Shown piece by piece: positions 1-10,618 of a stretch of 64,000 nt of DNA. Origin of the DNA: Adiantum capillus-veneris (taxonomy: Eukaryota > Streptophyta > Polypodiopsida > Polypodiales > Pteridaceae); NCBI GenBank assembly GCA_014529385.2, contig CM043944.1, positions 89,161,384 to 89,225,383 of the forward strand. The letters run 5' to 3'. The number at the start of each line of letters is the position of its first letter. The first letter of the stretch is position 1. The position numbers and the translations under genes are program-made. The notes under the pieces were generated by a model that searched no databases, had not been told where the DNA came from, and saw only the letters and a list, made by a program, of their open reading frames with translations.

Positions 1-61
1 ATAAACCTTGTTTGTTGGGGGGGGGGGATTGACGAAGGTAGTGTGGCTCAGCCCCCCTGTG

Positions 62-63
<2 letters not shown>

Positions 64-99
<36 letters not shown>
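64..99. repeat. (GA)n microsatellite
   Basis: Uninterrupted GA dinucleotides. A run of eleven G (17-27) lies just upstream. Confidence 0.95.
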
Positions 100-101
<2 letters not shown>

Positions 102-2875
102 AAGGTGAAGCAAAGCTAAATTGTGCCTTTCTCTTTGGAGAAGGATGGTGATGTTGAGGATATAGCATTGGAATAAATTTCATATACTATAATTTTATCA
201 CTTGGATATGTAAAACAGCATTTCTTGTAATTATCAAAAGTGTGTAAGAGTTAATTACAATGGTCGACAAAAGATGTTGCATGTGGCATTGATCCAACAA
301 GCTACGTTTGCGGCTCACAATTGCTCCCATGAGTTTTTAACATTTGATTAAGGCTTCATGCAGGCTAAAACCAGACTACTCGATTTCTCTTTGCAGAGGC
401 CTTCTGTTTGGGAGAAGTGTGCCTCAACTTACAATCGTGCCATTTCGAAATTAAAAAATGCACGTTGAGAGCAAGAAAAAAAGGGAAAACCCCGCCTACA
501 TTTTGAGGAAAATAGTGTATAAATATAAAAAATTAGCTCAATTGTTCAAAATTTCCTTTTGAAAGACTAACCAAGAATTGTGAAAGGTTCTTAAAAAGAC
601 TTTTCCCCAACATTTGTTGCACCCATCAACCACACATAACCATTAGCATAAATTGTTGCTATCTTGACATATAAATTTCTTAAGACCCTTATAAAAACTT
701 GAAGCTGAGCCCTTCATTCATAATTTCACTCCTTATTTTTATGCCTCACATCAGTAGCTATTTGCACCCACTGAGCAAATTGAAAGGGTGCTGCCTAATT
801 CTGCATCTTGTGTTTATTAATCATACTTAGGACTATTTTTATCCAGCTAAGCCTATTTTTGAGTAGCTATAAGCAAGGCCTTGCAACAGAGAAAGCAAAG
901 GGATGAATGATAAGCGAGGCTTTAAGTTTTTTAAAAAATAAAAAAACTAGAGTGCTTCGTTAGTTGCACCGACACGATGCAATTTAAGAATATGAAAGAA
1001 GAACAAAGAATTGAGAATGGAACTATACAGATGAACGGAATGAGTTAAATAATTAATATAGTTTGAAAATCAGGACAAATCTAAACACGTTCTCTAATCT
1101 GTTTAGATTAGAGACAAAGGGTTAGTAATCTTGCACGTGTGCTCATCAGGGTGTTATGAAAAAGGCATGAAACAAATTGTTGTGCCAGTTTAAGGTGGAT
1201 GGGGATCACATTAGAGTAATTTAGTTCTATAGTCTCAAGTAGTTTGAGTGCATTTGCTATCTGTATAAACAACATACATCTGTGTTTTATGGAGCAAGTG
1301 GCCAATGTGTCTATGTGGTGACGAGTCGTGATAATGGTAATGTAATGGGAATGCCATGGGGTTGACGATTAAATTGGTCATGGAATGAACTAGCTCCATT
1401 TATGCATGTAGTGTCTAAGCACGCGCTCTTGCAATTTTGAGTGAAGCCAATATTGGAATTTATACATTGCAATTTGAAATTCTGCATGTTGCTTAATTAG
1501 ATCAGTTGGAATTGGCCTACCCATTCTGAAAGAAGGAAGAAAAACTATTTAAATCAAAGGACTCAAGAAGTTATTATGTCAGAAGTTATTTGAACGGAGT
1601 TAAATAAACCATGTTGTAGCTAATGGTCAAACATATGGAATGAGGAGATAAGAAGGGATATTAAAATAAAGATGATAGAAAGTCACAACTATATATTTTC
1701 CTTGGTGTTTCAAAAGATAGTATTCTTTCAACGTTGGATGATGTCCAAAGACAAACGTTATAACCTACTGTAGTTGTTGTTTTATGTTGTTTGATATAGA
1801 ACTGCTCTAAATTTCTAGCTCGATGTTGATTGTTACAAATTGTTAAAGTGGTATAAACGTGGACGTTTGCTTGTATTTTTTGGGGGGATTTTGTTTATGT
1901 TTTGGAGAATACGTTTGCGTATGCTGTATGTAACTCCGATATATCTCTTATCATTTTGCTTGCATCGTATGTTGTAGACTACGTATTCTTCATGCTCGTT
2001 GCTTTTTCTGGGATGGAGGATGATGTTTGTCTCCAGTTCTTGATGAGTGTTTTGATCTGCAGATCATGGACATCAATTAGGTTAGCATATAAGTCATGAT
2101 GACGAGGAAGAATGAATCAAAGTCAGTGATACTTCTTGTCTGTAAAACTGGCTCATATGGCAAGGCTGCTTCTCCGCATCTTGTCACCTTGTGTTCACTG
2201 TAGTGCCACACTACCTTTTGGATTGTGATGGGTGGATTGGTTCCATTGTGTGTGTGATTTGGCAAAGCCATGAATTTTTCCAAGATAGCTGCATAATTTT
2301 CTTCACTAGCTTTTGTTTGTTTGTTCAAATCGATGTTCTACCCAAATCGTAGCTGCTCCATTGCATTTAATGTAATTCCTTTAGTCTTTGCGTCAAGGAG
2401 TTACTGTGCTTCAACATTGCGCAACATATTCTCATCCTCTTCACACCAGATCTCAAGCTCTTTAAGTATTTGCTTCATGAGACACAATACATGAAAAGCT
2501 TACAGGAAATTAACGAGCATCCAAGAATCTAATCAAAAAAATTTTCTTGATCGTTTTGGGCACCCAGGTCACATGAGTGTTCTGAGCTATCAATTTATGT
2601 TGTTTGAGTGTTCAAGTGGAGGCTTAGTACATATGCAAAGAATAATCCGCATGGCAAGACTGTCTTTGTCAGCAGATAATCTTGAGAAGGGGTGTAGGTA
2701 GATTTTTTATATACTATGTTTTGCATGCATACACAACACTCAATATAGTTACACATCAATGTTGACTAGTACAACTTTGTGCATGGAATGTTTGTGTGTT
2801 GCCCTCATTGTTGTTGATTGTTGAGCTTCTCCATAACAAAAAGCCTTGTATTTGCTAGTTTCTTCCTTAGTTCAT

Positions 2876-2878
<3 letters not shown>
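100..2878. other. No gene recognised
   Basis: AT-rich sequence in which only short ORFs (up to 83 codons) occur, none resembling a family I know. No LTR ends, primer-binding sites or inverted repeats were recognised. Probably old intergenic or repeat-derived DNA. Confidence 0.5.
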
Positions 2879-3111
<233 letters not shown>

Positions 3112-3201
3112 TAGGAATCACCAATAGTAGGTAATAAAGCCTACCCATAATGATATAGCATGGAGGCTTAAGCACAAAGGCTGCAAAGCAGCACTTTTCC
3201 T

Positions 3202-3563
3202 TGTAGACTTAGGGTGGATTGTTAAGACTAGCATTCATGGTTGGCAACATGCCGATGACATAGTTAATCACACAATAGAGATAGAGTAGAATCTAGGTGG
3301 AAACTAGATTGGTTGATGACATCATACAAAGGCTCAAAATCAGCCCATTCAACTTGCAAACATGTGGGTGACCTTTCAAGCCACTTTTGGAGTCCATTAA
3401 TTAACTCTAGGTGAGTCCACACCCTCTAGTGATGACCCCCATGGGTGCCCACACCCTTGAGCACCTTTTCCACATGCTACCACATGGTTCCGTGCCACCT
3501 ATGCATCCTAGTAGGATAGAGGAGATACACACCAACATAGGACAAAGCCCACAATTCCCAACA
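3202..3563 (-). repeat. 3' LTR of the gag-only copia element
   Basis: Aligns with 5857-6282 over its whole length but lacks an internal block of about 64 bp present in the other copy (around 5965-6030). The next bases on the right (ccctccactt on the plus strand) are the polypurine tract read on the minus strand. Confidence 0.85.
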
Positions 3564-3806
3564 ACCCTCCACTTGGGGTTGGGACTATGAAGAAATTGAA
3601 GAAACTGACATCTCTAGTACACTCCAATCCAGGAGCAAAAGAGCATCTCCAATCCAGGAGACCATCCCCAATCTAGGAGACAAACTATCCCTAATCCAAG
3701 AGGCACTGAACACCTCTCCTTAAACAAATGTATAATACTGAGATCAATCTAATCCAAGCTATCTCCAAACAAAATACAACTGAAGGGGAAAGGAAAAAAA
3801 CAAAAG

Positions 3807-4697
3807 CTAGAGAATGTCGTCATAGACTAGAAGGCTACTGCCGCCTTCTTCTTCATCTTTAGCATTTGTCTTCTTCTGCCAAATAGACTTTGGGCCTTGG
3901 ATTTTTTTGAAACATTTGGAAGGAAGACCCTTCTTCCCGCAAATGCTGCAAGTCTTCGACACTAGACAATACTTTGCTATGTGCCCTTCTTTTGCCACAC
4001 TTGAAACAAGTTTTATTACTAGAACTAACTGTAAAATCTCCTCCCCTTGAAGTAACATTCCTCCCTTGCTTATTCTCCTCGGACATTATAGAGTTGATTA
4101 CATCTTGTAAATCTGGTGTTAGATCCTTCTCCTCAATGATGGTCACTATCAAGTCAAAGCTAGGTGGTAAGGCTGCTAGAAGAACTATAATTTTGTCCTC
4201 CTCTAGTACTGCACTATTTACATAAGCTAGTTTGTGGTCATGCTTTTAAGGTGATTGATCAAGCTTGCAATATCTTCATTAGGTTCCATTTTTAATTTGT
4301 GCAGATCCTTATTTAATCTCACTTTGCTCTTGGTTTTCCTAGCTCCAAAGTTTTTTTCTAGTGCTTCCCATACAAATGATGAGGTTTCATAATCACCAGT
4401 AAAGTATACATAATTGTCATGTAGTGCAATGATTATGATTCCTAATGCAGGCTTGTCCTTGGCCTAATTTTGTGTGCTCATAGTCCGTTTATGTATGTGT
4501 GCTCCATCAATAGATGACGGATCAATTATTGTTGGCTTGACTACTCCCCACAATTGCTTTTTCATCAAGTAGCCTTTCAACTTAGTTTGCCAAGTGTGAA
4601 AGCCCTCCCCATTAAATTTCCTAATCCCTTTCTCTTCCATTGCACCTTGTATTAGCAGTTGGATTTTATGCCAAGGCCACTGTTTGAACTCCTCCAT
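3807..4697 (-). pseudogene. copia Gag, broken
   Basis: Minus-strand reading from 4697 gives the copia Gag N-terminal pattern (FNGEGFHTWQTKLKGYL), crosses one in-frame TAG after MSTQN, and continues with the Gag core (FVWEALEKNF, LHKLKMEPNEDIASLI). A frameshift near 4200 leads to DVINSIMSEEN and then the zinc knuckle. The knuckle is split between frames: CFKCGK in one and EGHIAKYC in another, followed by a second incomplete cysteine motif (CSICGKKGLPSKC). Gag would form the particle and bind RNA. Stops and frameshifts make this a pseudogene. The Gag resembles the remnant at 13520-14307. Confidence 0.8.
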
Positions 4698-5289
4698 AGA
4701 TGCACAAAGTCAATAGATATGGAGACGATGTTGTGCTCGATGCATGAAATTTTAAAATTTAATTCATTTATGAGAAAGAGGGAGAAAGGATATTTTTTTT
4801 GAGTGCTCCTATGTGAAGTACCCCTTCACCTTTTGGGTGAAGTCACCCTTTTCAATTGGAAATACCAGTTGGAGAGAAGCGTTGATGAAGCTCTCCAAAA
4901 ATATGCTCTCGACTCTTTGAAAAAAGTTGCACATCATAGAGGTGCTACCCTTTGCAAGGTAAGTGTTTGAAGCTTGTATGCTCTTTTGAAGCTCCTTGAA
5001 TCGAAAACTATCTTTTTGCTTGTGGGAAGTACTCCTTACAAGGATTTGCTGCTTCTGCTCTCTGAGTCTTCCTTTGTGTGCTCAAAAGCTTGGCACTGCG
5101 GGAATCTCCCCCTAATAGGATGAGGACTAAGGGAGCGCCTTGGTGGTGTGCTACCCCGTGGGACAAAGGAACCTCTTAGGTCGGAGCCGATCGACCGGTT
5201 GGAACAAGGGGCGATGGCACAATCAGGTGGCAGTTCACAAGCAACTGACCTCGAATTGATACAACAGTCATGACCGTCCAAAGCGTCCA

Positions 5290-5425
5290 GTCAAACCCGA
5301 AAAAAATAATTGTAGCTGATCGTTAGCAACTGGAGTCTGCCCACGAGCCCAAGATAGAACCCACGACCTCCACGCTAAGTTTAGTGGTCAAACCACTATG
5401 CCAAGTTGCACGTGGAGGAATTCTA
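5290..5425 (-). mobile_element. tRNA-derived SINE-like head
   Basis: On the minus strand an RNA polymerase III A-box (TGGCATAGTGG, 5403-5393) matches the consensus at every fixed position. A B-box-like GGTTCTATC (5361-5353) follows 31 bases later with two consensus mismatches. The spacing and the text between (GAGGTCGTGGGTTC) are typical of plant tRNA-related SINEs. It lies in the leader of the gag-only copia element, so it probably inserted there. Tail and target duplication were not delimited. Confidence 0.55.
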
Positions 5426-5841
5426 AAAGCTACAATAAGATTTGTCCTCAGCAGAGTGAACGCACATACACATACACAACTATAATTAGGATGGTGGTTA
5501 GGGGGCCTAATCTCACCCAAATGCAGTTGTTGAGGAGTCTATGAAGAGCTGAACTAAGGAGATTTTCTTGATGTTGATCAATGCAAAAGGATGTGTTGTC
5601 AAGGATAAATGCAAAACAATGTAATTTAGCTAATGCAAATGCAAATGAAAATTCCATCAAAGCAATGCCCAAGAAATCAGCTTTATCTCTTGCCTAATCA
5701 CCATGAGTAGTGGAACATGCTCATATCCCAGGTGATGATTAGGGGGATCATTTTTTAATGTTATAATATGCTAATGCAAACAATCAAAGGCTATAATGAT
5801 GAATCAAGTAGAGAGACTAATAGCCCAAGATATAAACCTTA

Positions 5842-5854
5842 GGCTTTGATACCA
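5842..5854 (-). other. Primer-binding site, initiator-Met tRNA type
   Basis: The minus strand reads TGGTATCAAAGCC two bases after the end of the 5' LTR, matching the copia tRNA-iMet primer site with one substitution. It fixes the orientation of the element. Confidence 0.85.
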
Positions 5855-5856
5855 CT

Positions 5857-6282
5857 TGTAGAGTTAGGGTGGATCGTTAAGACTAGAATTCATGGTGTTA
5901 ACATGCCAATGAAAAAGTTAATTACACAATAGAGATAGAGTAGAATGTAGGTGCAAAAGTAGATTGATTGATTCAACTTGGAAGTGAGTACAAAAGGTTC
6001 ATTACATTGATTTGGATAAGGTATCTCATATGGCATCACTGATGACATCATACAAAGGCTCCAAATTAGCCCATCCAACTACTCGTGGGTGACCTTTCAA
6101 GCCACTTAGGAGTCCATTAACTAACTCTAGGTGAGTCCACACCCTCTAGTAATGAACCCATGGGTACCCGCACCCTTGACTACCTTTTCCACATGCTACC
6201 ACATGGTTTTGTGCCACCTATGCATCCTAGTAGGATAGAGGAGATACACACCAACATAGGACAAAGCCCACATTTCCCAACA
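5857..6282 (-). repeat. 5' LTR of the gag-only copia element
   Basis: 426 bp with TG...CA ends; the longer of the two LTR copies. Substitutions and one indel separate it from 3202-3563. Confidence 0.85.
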
Positions 6283-6345
6283 TTTTTGAGCTGCATTTCA
6301 GAGAGAGAGAGATCAAATGCTTCATTTTCTATTTAACATTGCACA

Positions 6346-6585
6346 ATGTCACCAAAAAAGAGACGCGCTACCCCCACAAGCTTGGTGAAACCAAGCCCCT
6401 CCAAGAGACCAAAGGTTGCAACCAAACATAGTCCCATGCACGTCAAGACAAGTGCAATGTCCTTCAAGGTCCTCATCAATGTTTAGTCCTCATATGAAAA
6501 GTTGTAGATCGCCTATTATGATGTAGTGGATATTGTGTTGTGCATCAAAATATAGCTACCCATAAATGAGTGCTTATGTATGTAG
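6346..6585 (+). pseudogene. Exon-like segment with basic, NLS-like N-terminus
   Basis: An ATG at 6346 opens a 46-codon frame beginning MSPKKRRATPTSLVKPSPSK, rich in Lys, Arg, Pro and Ser like a nuclear localisation segment. The frame then passes two TAG codons (6481-6483, and again shortly after) with coding-like residues between them (SSYEKL, IAYYDVVDIVLCI). Both stops could be former CAG. It begins 64 bp downstream of the copia LTR. It may be the 5' exon of the gene whose later parts lie at 7900-10137, but no splice junction joining them is proved. Not a family I recognise. Confidence 0.35.
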
Positions 6586-6779
6586 TAAAGTGTGTACCTA
6601 TAATGCACAATACATAGCTATATGCATAGGTCCACATATCTATGCAGTAAAATGCAAAGCTATAATTCACAATACATAGCTATGTACATGTATGCATACC
6701 TATGTAGAAACAATGTGTGTAATACATATATAATTATGTTTTCTTCAAGAAAGATATGTAGCACTTATTAGTTTTATGG

Positions 6780-7300
6780 TAATAATAAACTAAATTGTAT
6801 TGCATATACATAGTTATATAGTACTACATGACAAGACACCACTATCTTTTTGTGTGCTTATATAGATTTTATGGGTTCATACCATAAGATATAATTATAT
6901 AGTGATATTTATACTAGTCTTGTAGTGCTAAGTTGCTCAATAAAGTATATAAGGATATATATCTATATAGTTATGTGCCACTATATAGCTGTTTATACCA
7001 CTTTGCACACTTATATAGTAGTTTCTTAAAGCATATAGTGAGACAAAGTGTGCTATATAGTGCTACTATATTTCCATGTGCTCATATTTTCTCTAGAAAT
7101 ACATAGTTCTAATGTGATGGTGTAATCACAAAGTGCTATTTATAGTAATTAAGTAGTACTAGATTGTTCTATAAACTATAAAGGAATATAGTCTTCTATA
7201 ATTAAATGATAGTATATAGCTCAAATACCTCTTTGAACTTGTATATAGTGCTGAGTACACTCATATAGTTTTGGTCTATGCTATATAGTGATACAATATA
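6780..7300. repeat. Degenerate array of tatatagtg-like motifs
   Basis: About thirteen copies of (t)atatag, many extended to tatatagtg or tatatagtact, occur within about 500 bp of AT-rich DNA at irregular spacing. No coding frame is present. Possibly a decayed tandem repeat or intron sequence. Confidence 0.5.
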
Positions 7301-7803
7301 CTACTTCCATTTTGATGTCATAAACTTGAGCAAAATGGAAATAGCTACTTGACATTGGGAGAACTAGTACATTATAGGACGATAAACATTGCTAGATAGC
7401 CATATGCGAATCAAATAGTCTTCACTAATGGATTGAAACCTATGTTTTTCGCTTGTGTGTGTAGGTTGAACTAAGTCTAATAGAGGATGAGCAAAGTCTG
7501 CTATTCACAAATATGATTTTTTGATTTATTAAAAACAATGCTATTAGAATAGCCATCTCCTCTTTTCAAATCAAGGTCACCTTGCACAAGTCATTCTTGC
7601 AAGACCATAATAATTTCTACACCTTGTTATGCCTGTGGTTTTGGATCACTTCCTTGTGGTCACTGTTACCACTTTCTTTGTTTTGCACACATGGTCCATT
7701 CCTATCAAAAGTGTGTGGCACTTGATTGTGAGCAGCATGTGCCATCCCAAGATGAAGGCAATGCTAGGCTTGCAAGTTGAGTCACGTACAACACCTATTC
7801 CCT

Positions 7804-7806
<3 letters not shown>

Positions 7807-7834
<28 letters not shown>
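7807..7834. repeat. C28 homopolymer
   Basis: Twenty-eight consecutive C. The proline and glycine runs predicted across it are artefacts. Homopolymers this long are often sequencing or assembly weak points. Confidence 0.95.
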
Positions 7835-7899
7835 ACCCAAACCACCACCAACAATGTACGTGAACTTCTACCACTGCCATATCTGTGTTATGTCCATGA

Positions 7900-8740
7900 T
7901 TGGTGAATAATTTCCTTGGCTACCTACAAAATCTGTGTATTTTGCAGATCAATGCTCACAAAGTGTCAACAACTCACCTAGCCTTCATGGCATGGATTAA
8001 AATTCTACGTTCCAATCCGGAGAGAGGGTGCCTATCAATGCATTCAATTTTGGACATGTTGATCGTAGTCCCTCCACTGATTGGGGGAAGCAATAGCATA
8101 CCTAATTTATGCAAAATTTGCTACCAATTCTCTAATGTAGTTTATTTTATTTTTCTAGGAAAACCGTTTTCTAATGCTACATCTAGGGCTGAAAATTTTG
8201 TTCCAGATTGTTTCTCTCCAGGTCAAGGGTGCCGACAAGAAAAGTTGATGTCCAACCTAATCCTAGTCCTTGCAATGTTAGGGAAAAGTGAAGTAGTTAC
8301 TACTCTACACAGGATTAAAGTGGCATGGGTTTCATTGGACCATTGTCTATGGTTGATAGGGCAATCCTCTGAACCTATGGAAATTGTGAGGGCTAAAGAA
8401 GTTGTAGACAAAGAACCTACTATGGATAGTGCCTAGCCTAAAAATGTTGCTACTAAGGGGAATGAATGCAATTTTTGGTTTTCAAGACCCTTTTGTTGAT
8501 ACTTCCTCAGCAGAGAAGGTGCCCACTGCTTCAGAAGATGCTCTTGGTTTCTATGGTAAAGCTATTTCTTGTCTAGGGACATCGTGTGGAAATGCTGCTA
8601 TTGACATAAGTGAAGAAGGGAGGGAACCAGAACCTAAGGCAGGTGAAAAAGGGAGGGAACAAGAACCGAAGGTGGGAGAACTAGATGTCAATCACACTCC
8701 CAAGGGTAATGCTTCTCATTGCATACTACATCCTCATTAG
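7900..8740 (+). CDS. Uncharacterised coding segments, candidate host-gene exons
   Basis: A 178-codon frame (7900-8436) is followed, with overlap in another frame, by a 103-codon frame (8429-8740). A good acceptor (ttttgcag) ends just before 7950, so the true exon may begin there rather than at the ATG. The first frame has a hydrophobic segment (VVYFIFLGKPF) and the stretch HCLWLIGQSS. The second ends with a short Glu/Pro/Lys repeat (GREPEPKAGEK, GREQEPKVGEL). A stop (TAG at 8434) separates them, so either an intron or a one-base frameshift is needed. I do not recognise the domain. Position and strand suggest it belongs with the FCP1-like segment downstream. Confidence 0.35.
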
Positions 8741-9053
8741 GATACTTAAGTGAATGGATGGCTCCTTATCTTGAACACTTTTGCAAATACATGTGTAGCT
8801 TATGCTTTTGTGATGACTGAAAGTAATATGAAGAGTGCACCAACTACGCATACTTCCTCGCCACAGATACCTATCCAAAAAAGAAAATTTGAAATTGGCA
8901 AAGGTCTATTCATCTTTTTGTATACCTTGTTATGAGTTCATTTTTCCTTTATGTCAATAGATGTGCAACTTGATTGTTTTATACCGAGAACAAAGTTCAT
9001 TTGTTGGAGGTGAGTTTCCTAGGAACAACTCTTGGAAGCGAAAAATTGACGTT

Positions 9054-9183
9054 AATGTTGAGAAGAGAAGGTCGACGATACCTGGCTTGGAACTGTTGAT
9101 GAAAAGGACGAGTATGACTTTACATTGAGTCAAATGCTACATAGGAAGAAGGAGGTGAGGAGGAAGAAGGAGGCTAAAAAAAG
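9054..9183 (+). CDS. Short charged exon candidate
   Basis: A frame reading EEKVDDTWLGTVDEKDEYDF and then a Lys/Arg-rich tail (RKKEVRRKKEAKK) runs into gtatgtct, a good plant 5' splice site. A matching acceptor (ttttggcag) occurs near 9356, upstream of the FCP1-like segment. The acidic-then-basic composition suggests a linker or nuclear segment. Exon limits are inferred. Confidence 0.35.
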
Positions 9184-9462
9184 TATGTCTTGAAGCCCTC
9201 ACATCAATATTACCCATAAACCAATGTACTTTCATTATCTTCTTCTTGCTATCCAAATCCCAAGCCACAAGGTATTCATACCAACAACAATAGTTTTGCG
9301 ACTATCAATACACTTTTATTCTAATCTTTGGCTCCAACATCAATTTACTTTTGGCAGGATGTCTATTGCGTCTCATCATCTATCCCATCCATGCATTATT
9401 CATTGCATCTATTCTTTTAAGGTATTGTTTCAAGGTGTGCACTAATGTCATAGGAGGCATGG

Positions 9463-10137
9463 ATGCATCTTCAAGTGGTTCTAATGCATCCAATTAGTGT
9501 AGACGAGGACACAAAACAGTCAACTGAGGTCATCAAAGAGCTTGTCCTTTGTCGGCGGAGCTTGGATGAGCCATGTCGGGGACCACTACCATTGGCGAGG
9601 GTGATCATCCTGGATCTTAACGGGGTTTTGTTGCACAATGTTCGCTATAGAGAATCCCCCCCTCCCCACCCGGTTAAAAATTGCATGGCGAGAACTCGAC
9701 ACTTGTGGGGAGTTTACAAAGTATATATTTGCAAGGGGGTAGAAGCATTCTTAGATTGGGCATTCCAACATTTTGATGTTTTCTTATGGAGTTGCTCTAG
9801 TGAAAAAGAGGCAAAATCCTTGCTTGCCCATCTCTTCCCGAGGCTACGTGAGGGGTTCAAGGAAGTTATTGGTCAAGAGAGGTGTCTAGTTTACCCACAA
9901 CATCAGATTCCTAGAACTAGAGAGCGTGTCATGTTCAAGCCCTTGGTTGACTTTTGGGCATGGAATCGAGAATACACTTCTAGAAACACAATCATGATCG
10001 ATGGCATTGCTTACACAATATTAAAAAATGAGAGGGCCAACTCCTTGATTGTCCCAAAGATTGGAAGCCTCTTAGATGAGGAGAATGTAGAATACCTAAC
10101 AGTAACCAACATGGCTGCAGGGTTGGCTTTGTGCTGA
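9463..10137 (+). CDS. FCP1/NIF-like HAD-family phosphatase domain protein
   Basis: A 224-residue frame without stops carries the FCP1-homology (NLI-interacting-factor-like) fold. Motif I is VIILDLNGVLLH (about residues 47-58): the nucleophilic Asp is kept but the second Asp of DxDx(T/V) is Asn. Motif II is FDVFLWSCSSEKEA. The motif III Lys lies in RVMFKPLVDFW. Motif IV is TIMIDGIAYTILKN, where the family usually has DD. FCP1 relatives dephosphorylate serine or threonine, classically on the RNA polymerase II tail. Some plant members carry the same D-x-N-G form. Loss of the motif I acid/base and one motif IV Asp makes weak or no catalysis likely. An upstream frame (MDASSSGSNASN) beginning near 9451 suggests the ATG at 9463 may not be the true start. 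Head of a tail-to-tail pair with 10619-11786. Confidence 0.65.
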   Translation: MHLQVVLMHPISVDEDTKQSTEVIKELVLCRRSLDEPCRGPLPLARVIILDLNGVLLHNVRYRESPPPHPVKNCMARTRHLWGVYKVYICKGVEAFLDWAFQHFDVFLWSCSSEKEAKSLLAHLFPRLREGFKEVIGQERCLVYPQHQIPRTRERVMFKPLVDFWAWNREYTSRNTIMIDGIAYTILKNERANSLIVPKIGSLLDEENVEYLTVTNMAAGLALC

Positions 10138-10618
10138 ACATCAGTAGGAGTACACCTTTGAGACATCTCTAAAGTGCCCCTTGGATAAAATTAGTTGCGA
10201 TGTTTATTGTGTGTTTTCTAAGCTTGGATAAAAAATGTAGTCATCAAATTGTATATATCTCCATCTTTGTCTATTACTGGATTGTGGGCAATGGAGTTCC
10301 CCTGATTTTTCATGCAACAACTTGTAGTGTCAGTCATCAATACTATCATAATACCATCTTGACACATAGTAAGACTCCTTTTTTGCACATTGTGTGTGCC
10401 CCATGCATCTTTGAACCTTTTGGTTGCTTGAACTTTAGTAGTAGTGAAGAATTTAAGAATGTAAAACTCTTGAGAATGTAAAAAGCAAACTCTACCAAGG
10501 AGCCTCCACACCCTTCATATAGAGGATCCAATGTGAGAATCCCTTCATACCACCTCAATGCCCTTGCTGTAGCTTCATGTGAGACCAATTTGAGACAATG
10601 ATCTTATTACACAAGACC
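10138..10618. other. Spacer between the two convergent FCP1-like genes
   Basis: Contains the probable 3' untranslated region of the plus-strand gene and the far C-terminal remnant of the minus-strand paralogue. Short ORFs on both strands here look non-coding. Confidence 0.4.

Larger units (their letters stand above)
3202..6282 (-). mobile_element. Non-autonomous gag-only Ty1/copia LTR element
   Basis: The element reads right to left. Its 5' LTR is 5857-6282, followed by a primer-binding site, a decayed gag (4697-3807), a purine-rich tract (3564-3575) and a 3' LTR at 3202-3563. Both LTRs start TGTTGGG and end CTACA when read on the minus strand. No protease, integrase or reverse transcriptase coding is present, so it would have needed enzymes from another element. 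The flanking pentamers (ttcct and ttttt) do not match well, so the target duplication is lost or I have misplaced an end by a base or two. A tRNA-like SINE head lies inside the leader. Confidence 0.85.

Noticed and set aside
5290-5425. A genuine tRNA gene
   Set aside because: A-box and partial B-box are present but the cloverleaf stems, especially the acceptor stem, do not form; a SINE head fits better.
3202-6282. Target-site duplication for the first gag-only element
   Set aside because: ttcct and ttttt share only three of five bases; I do not claim a duplication.
6780-7300. CRISPR-like array
   Set aside because: Motifs are short, irregularly spaced and degenerate, in a plant nuclear context.
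7629-7910. 93-codon ORF with a polyproline run, and the Gly-rich ORF opposite
   Set aside because: The run is the C28 homopolymer; the flanking residues show no domain and the frame depends on homopolymer length.
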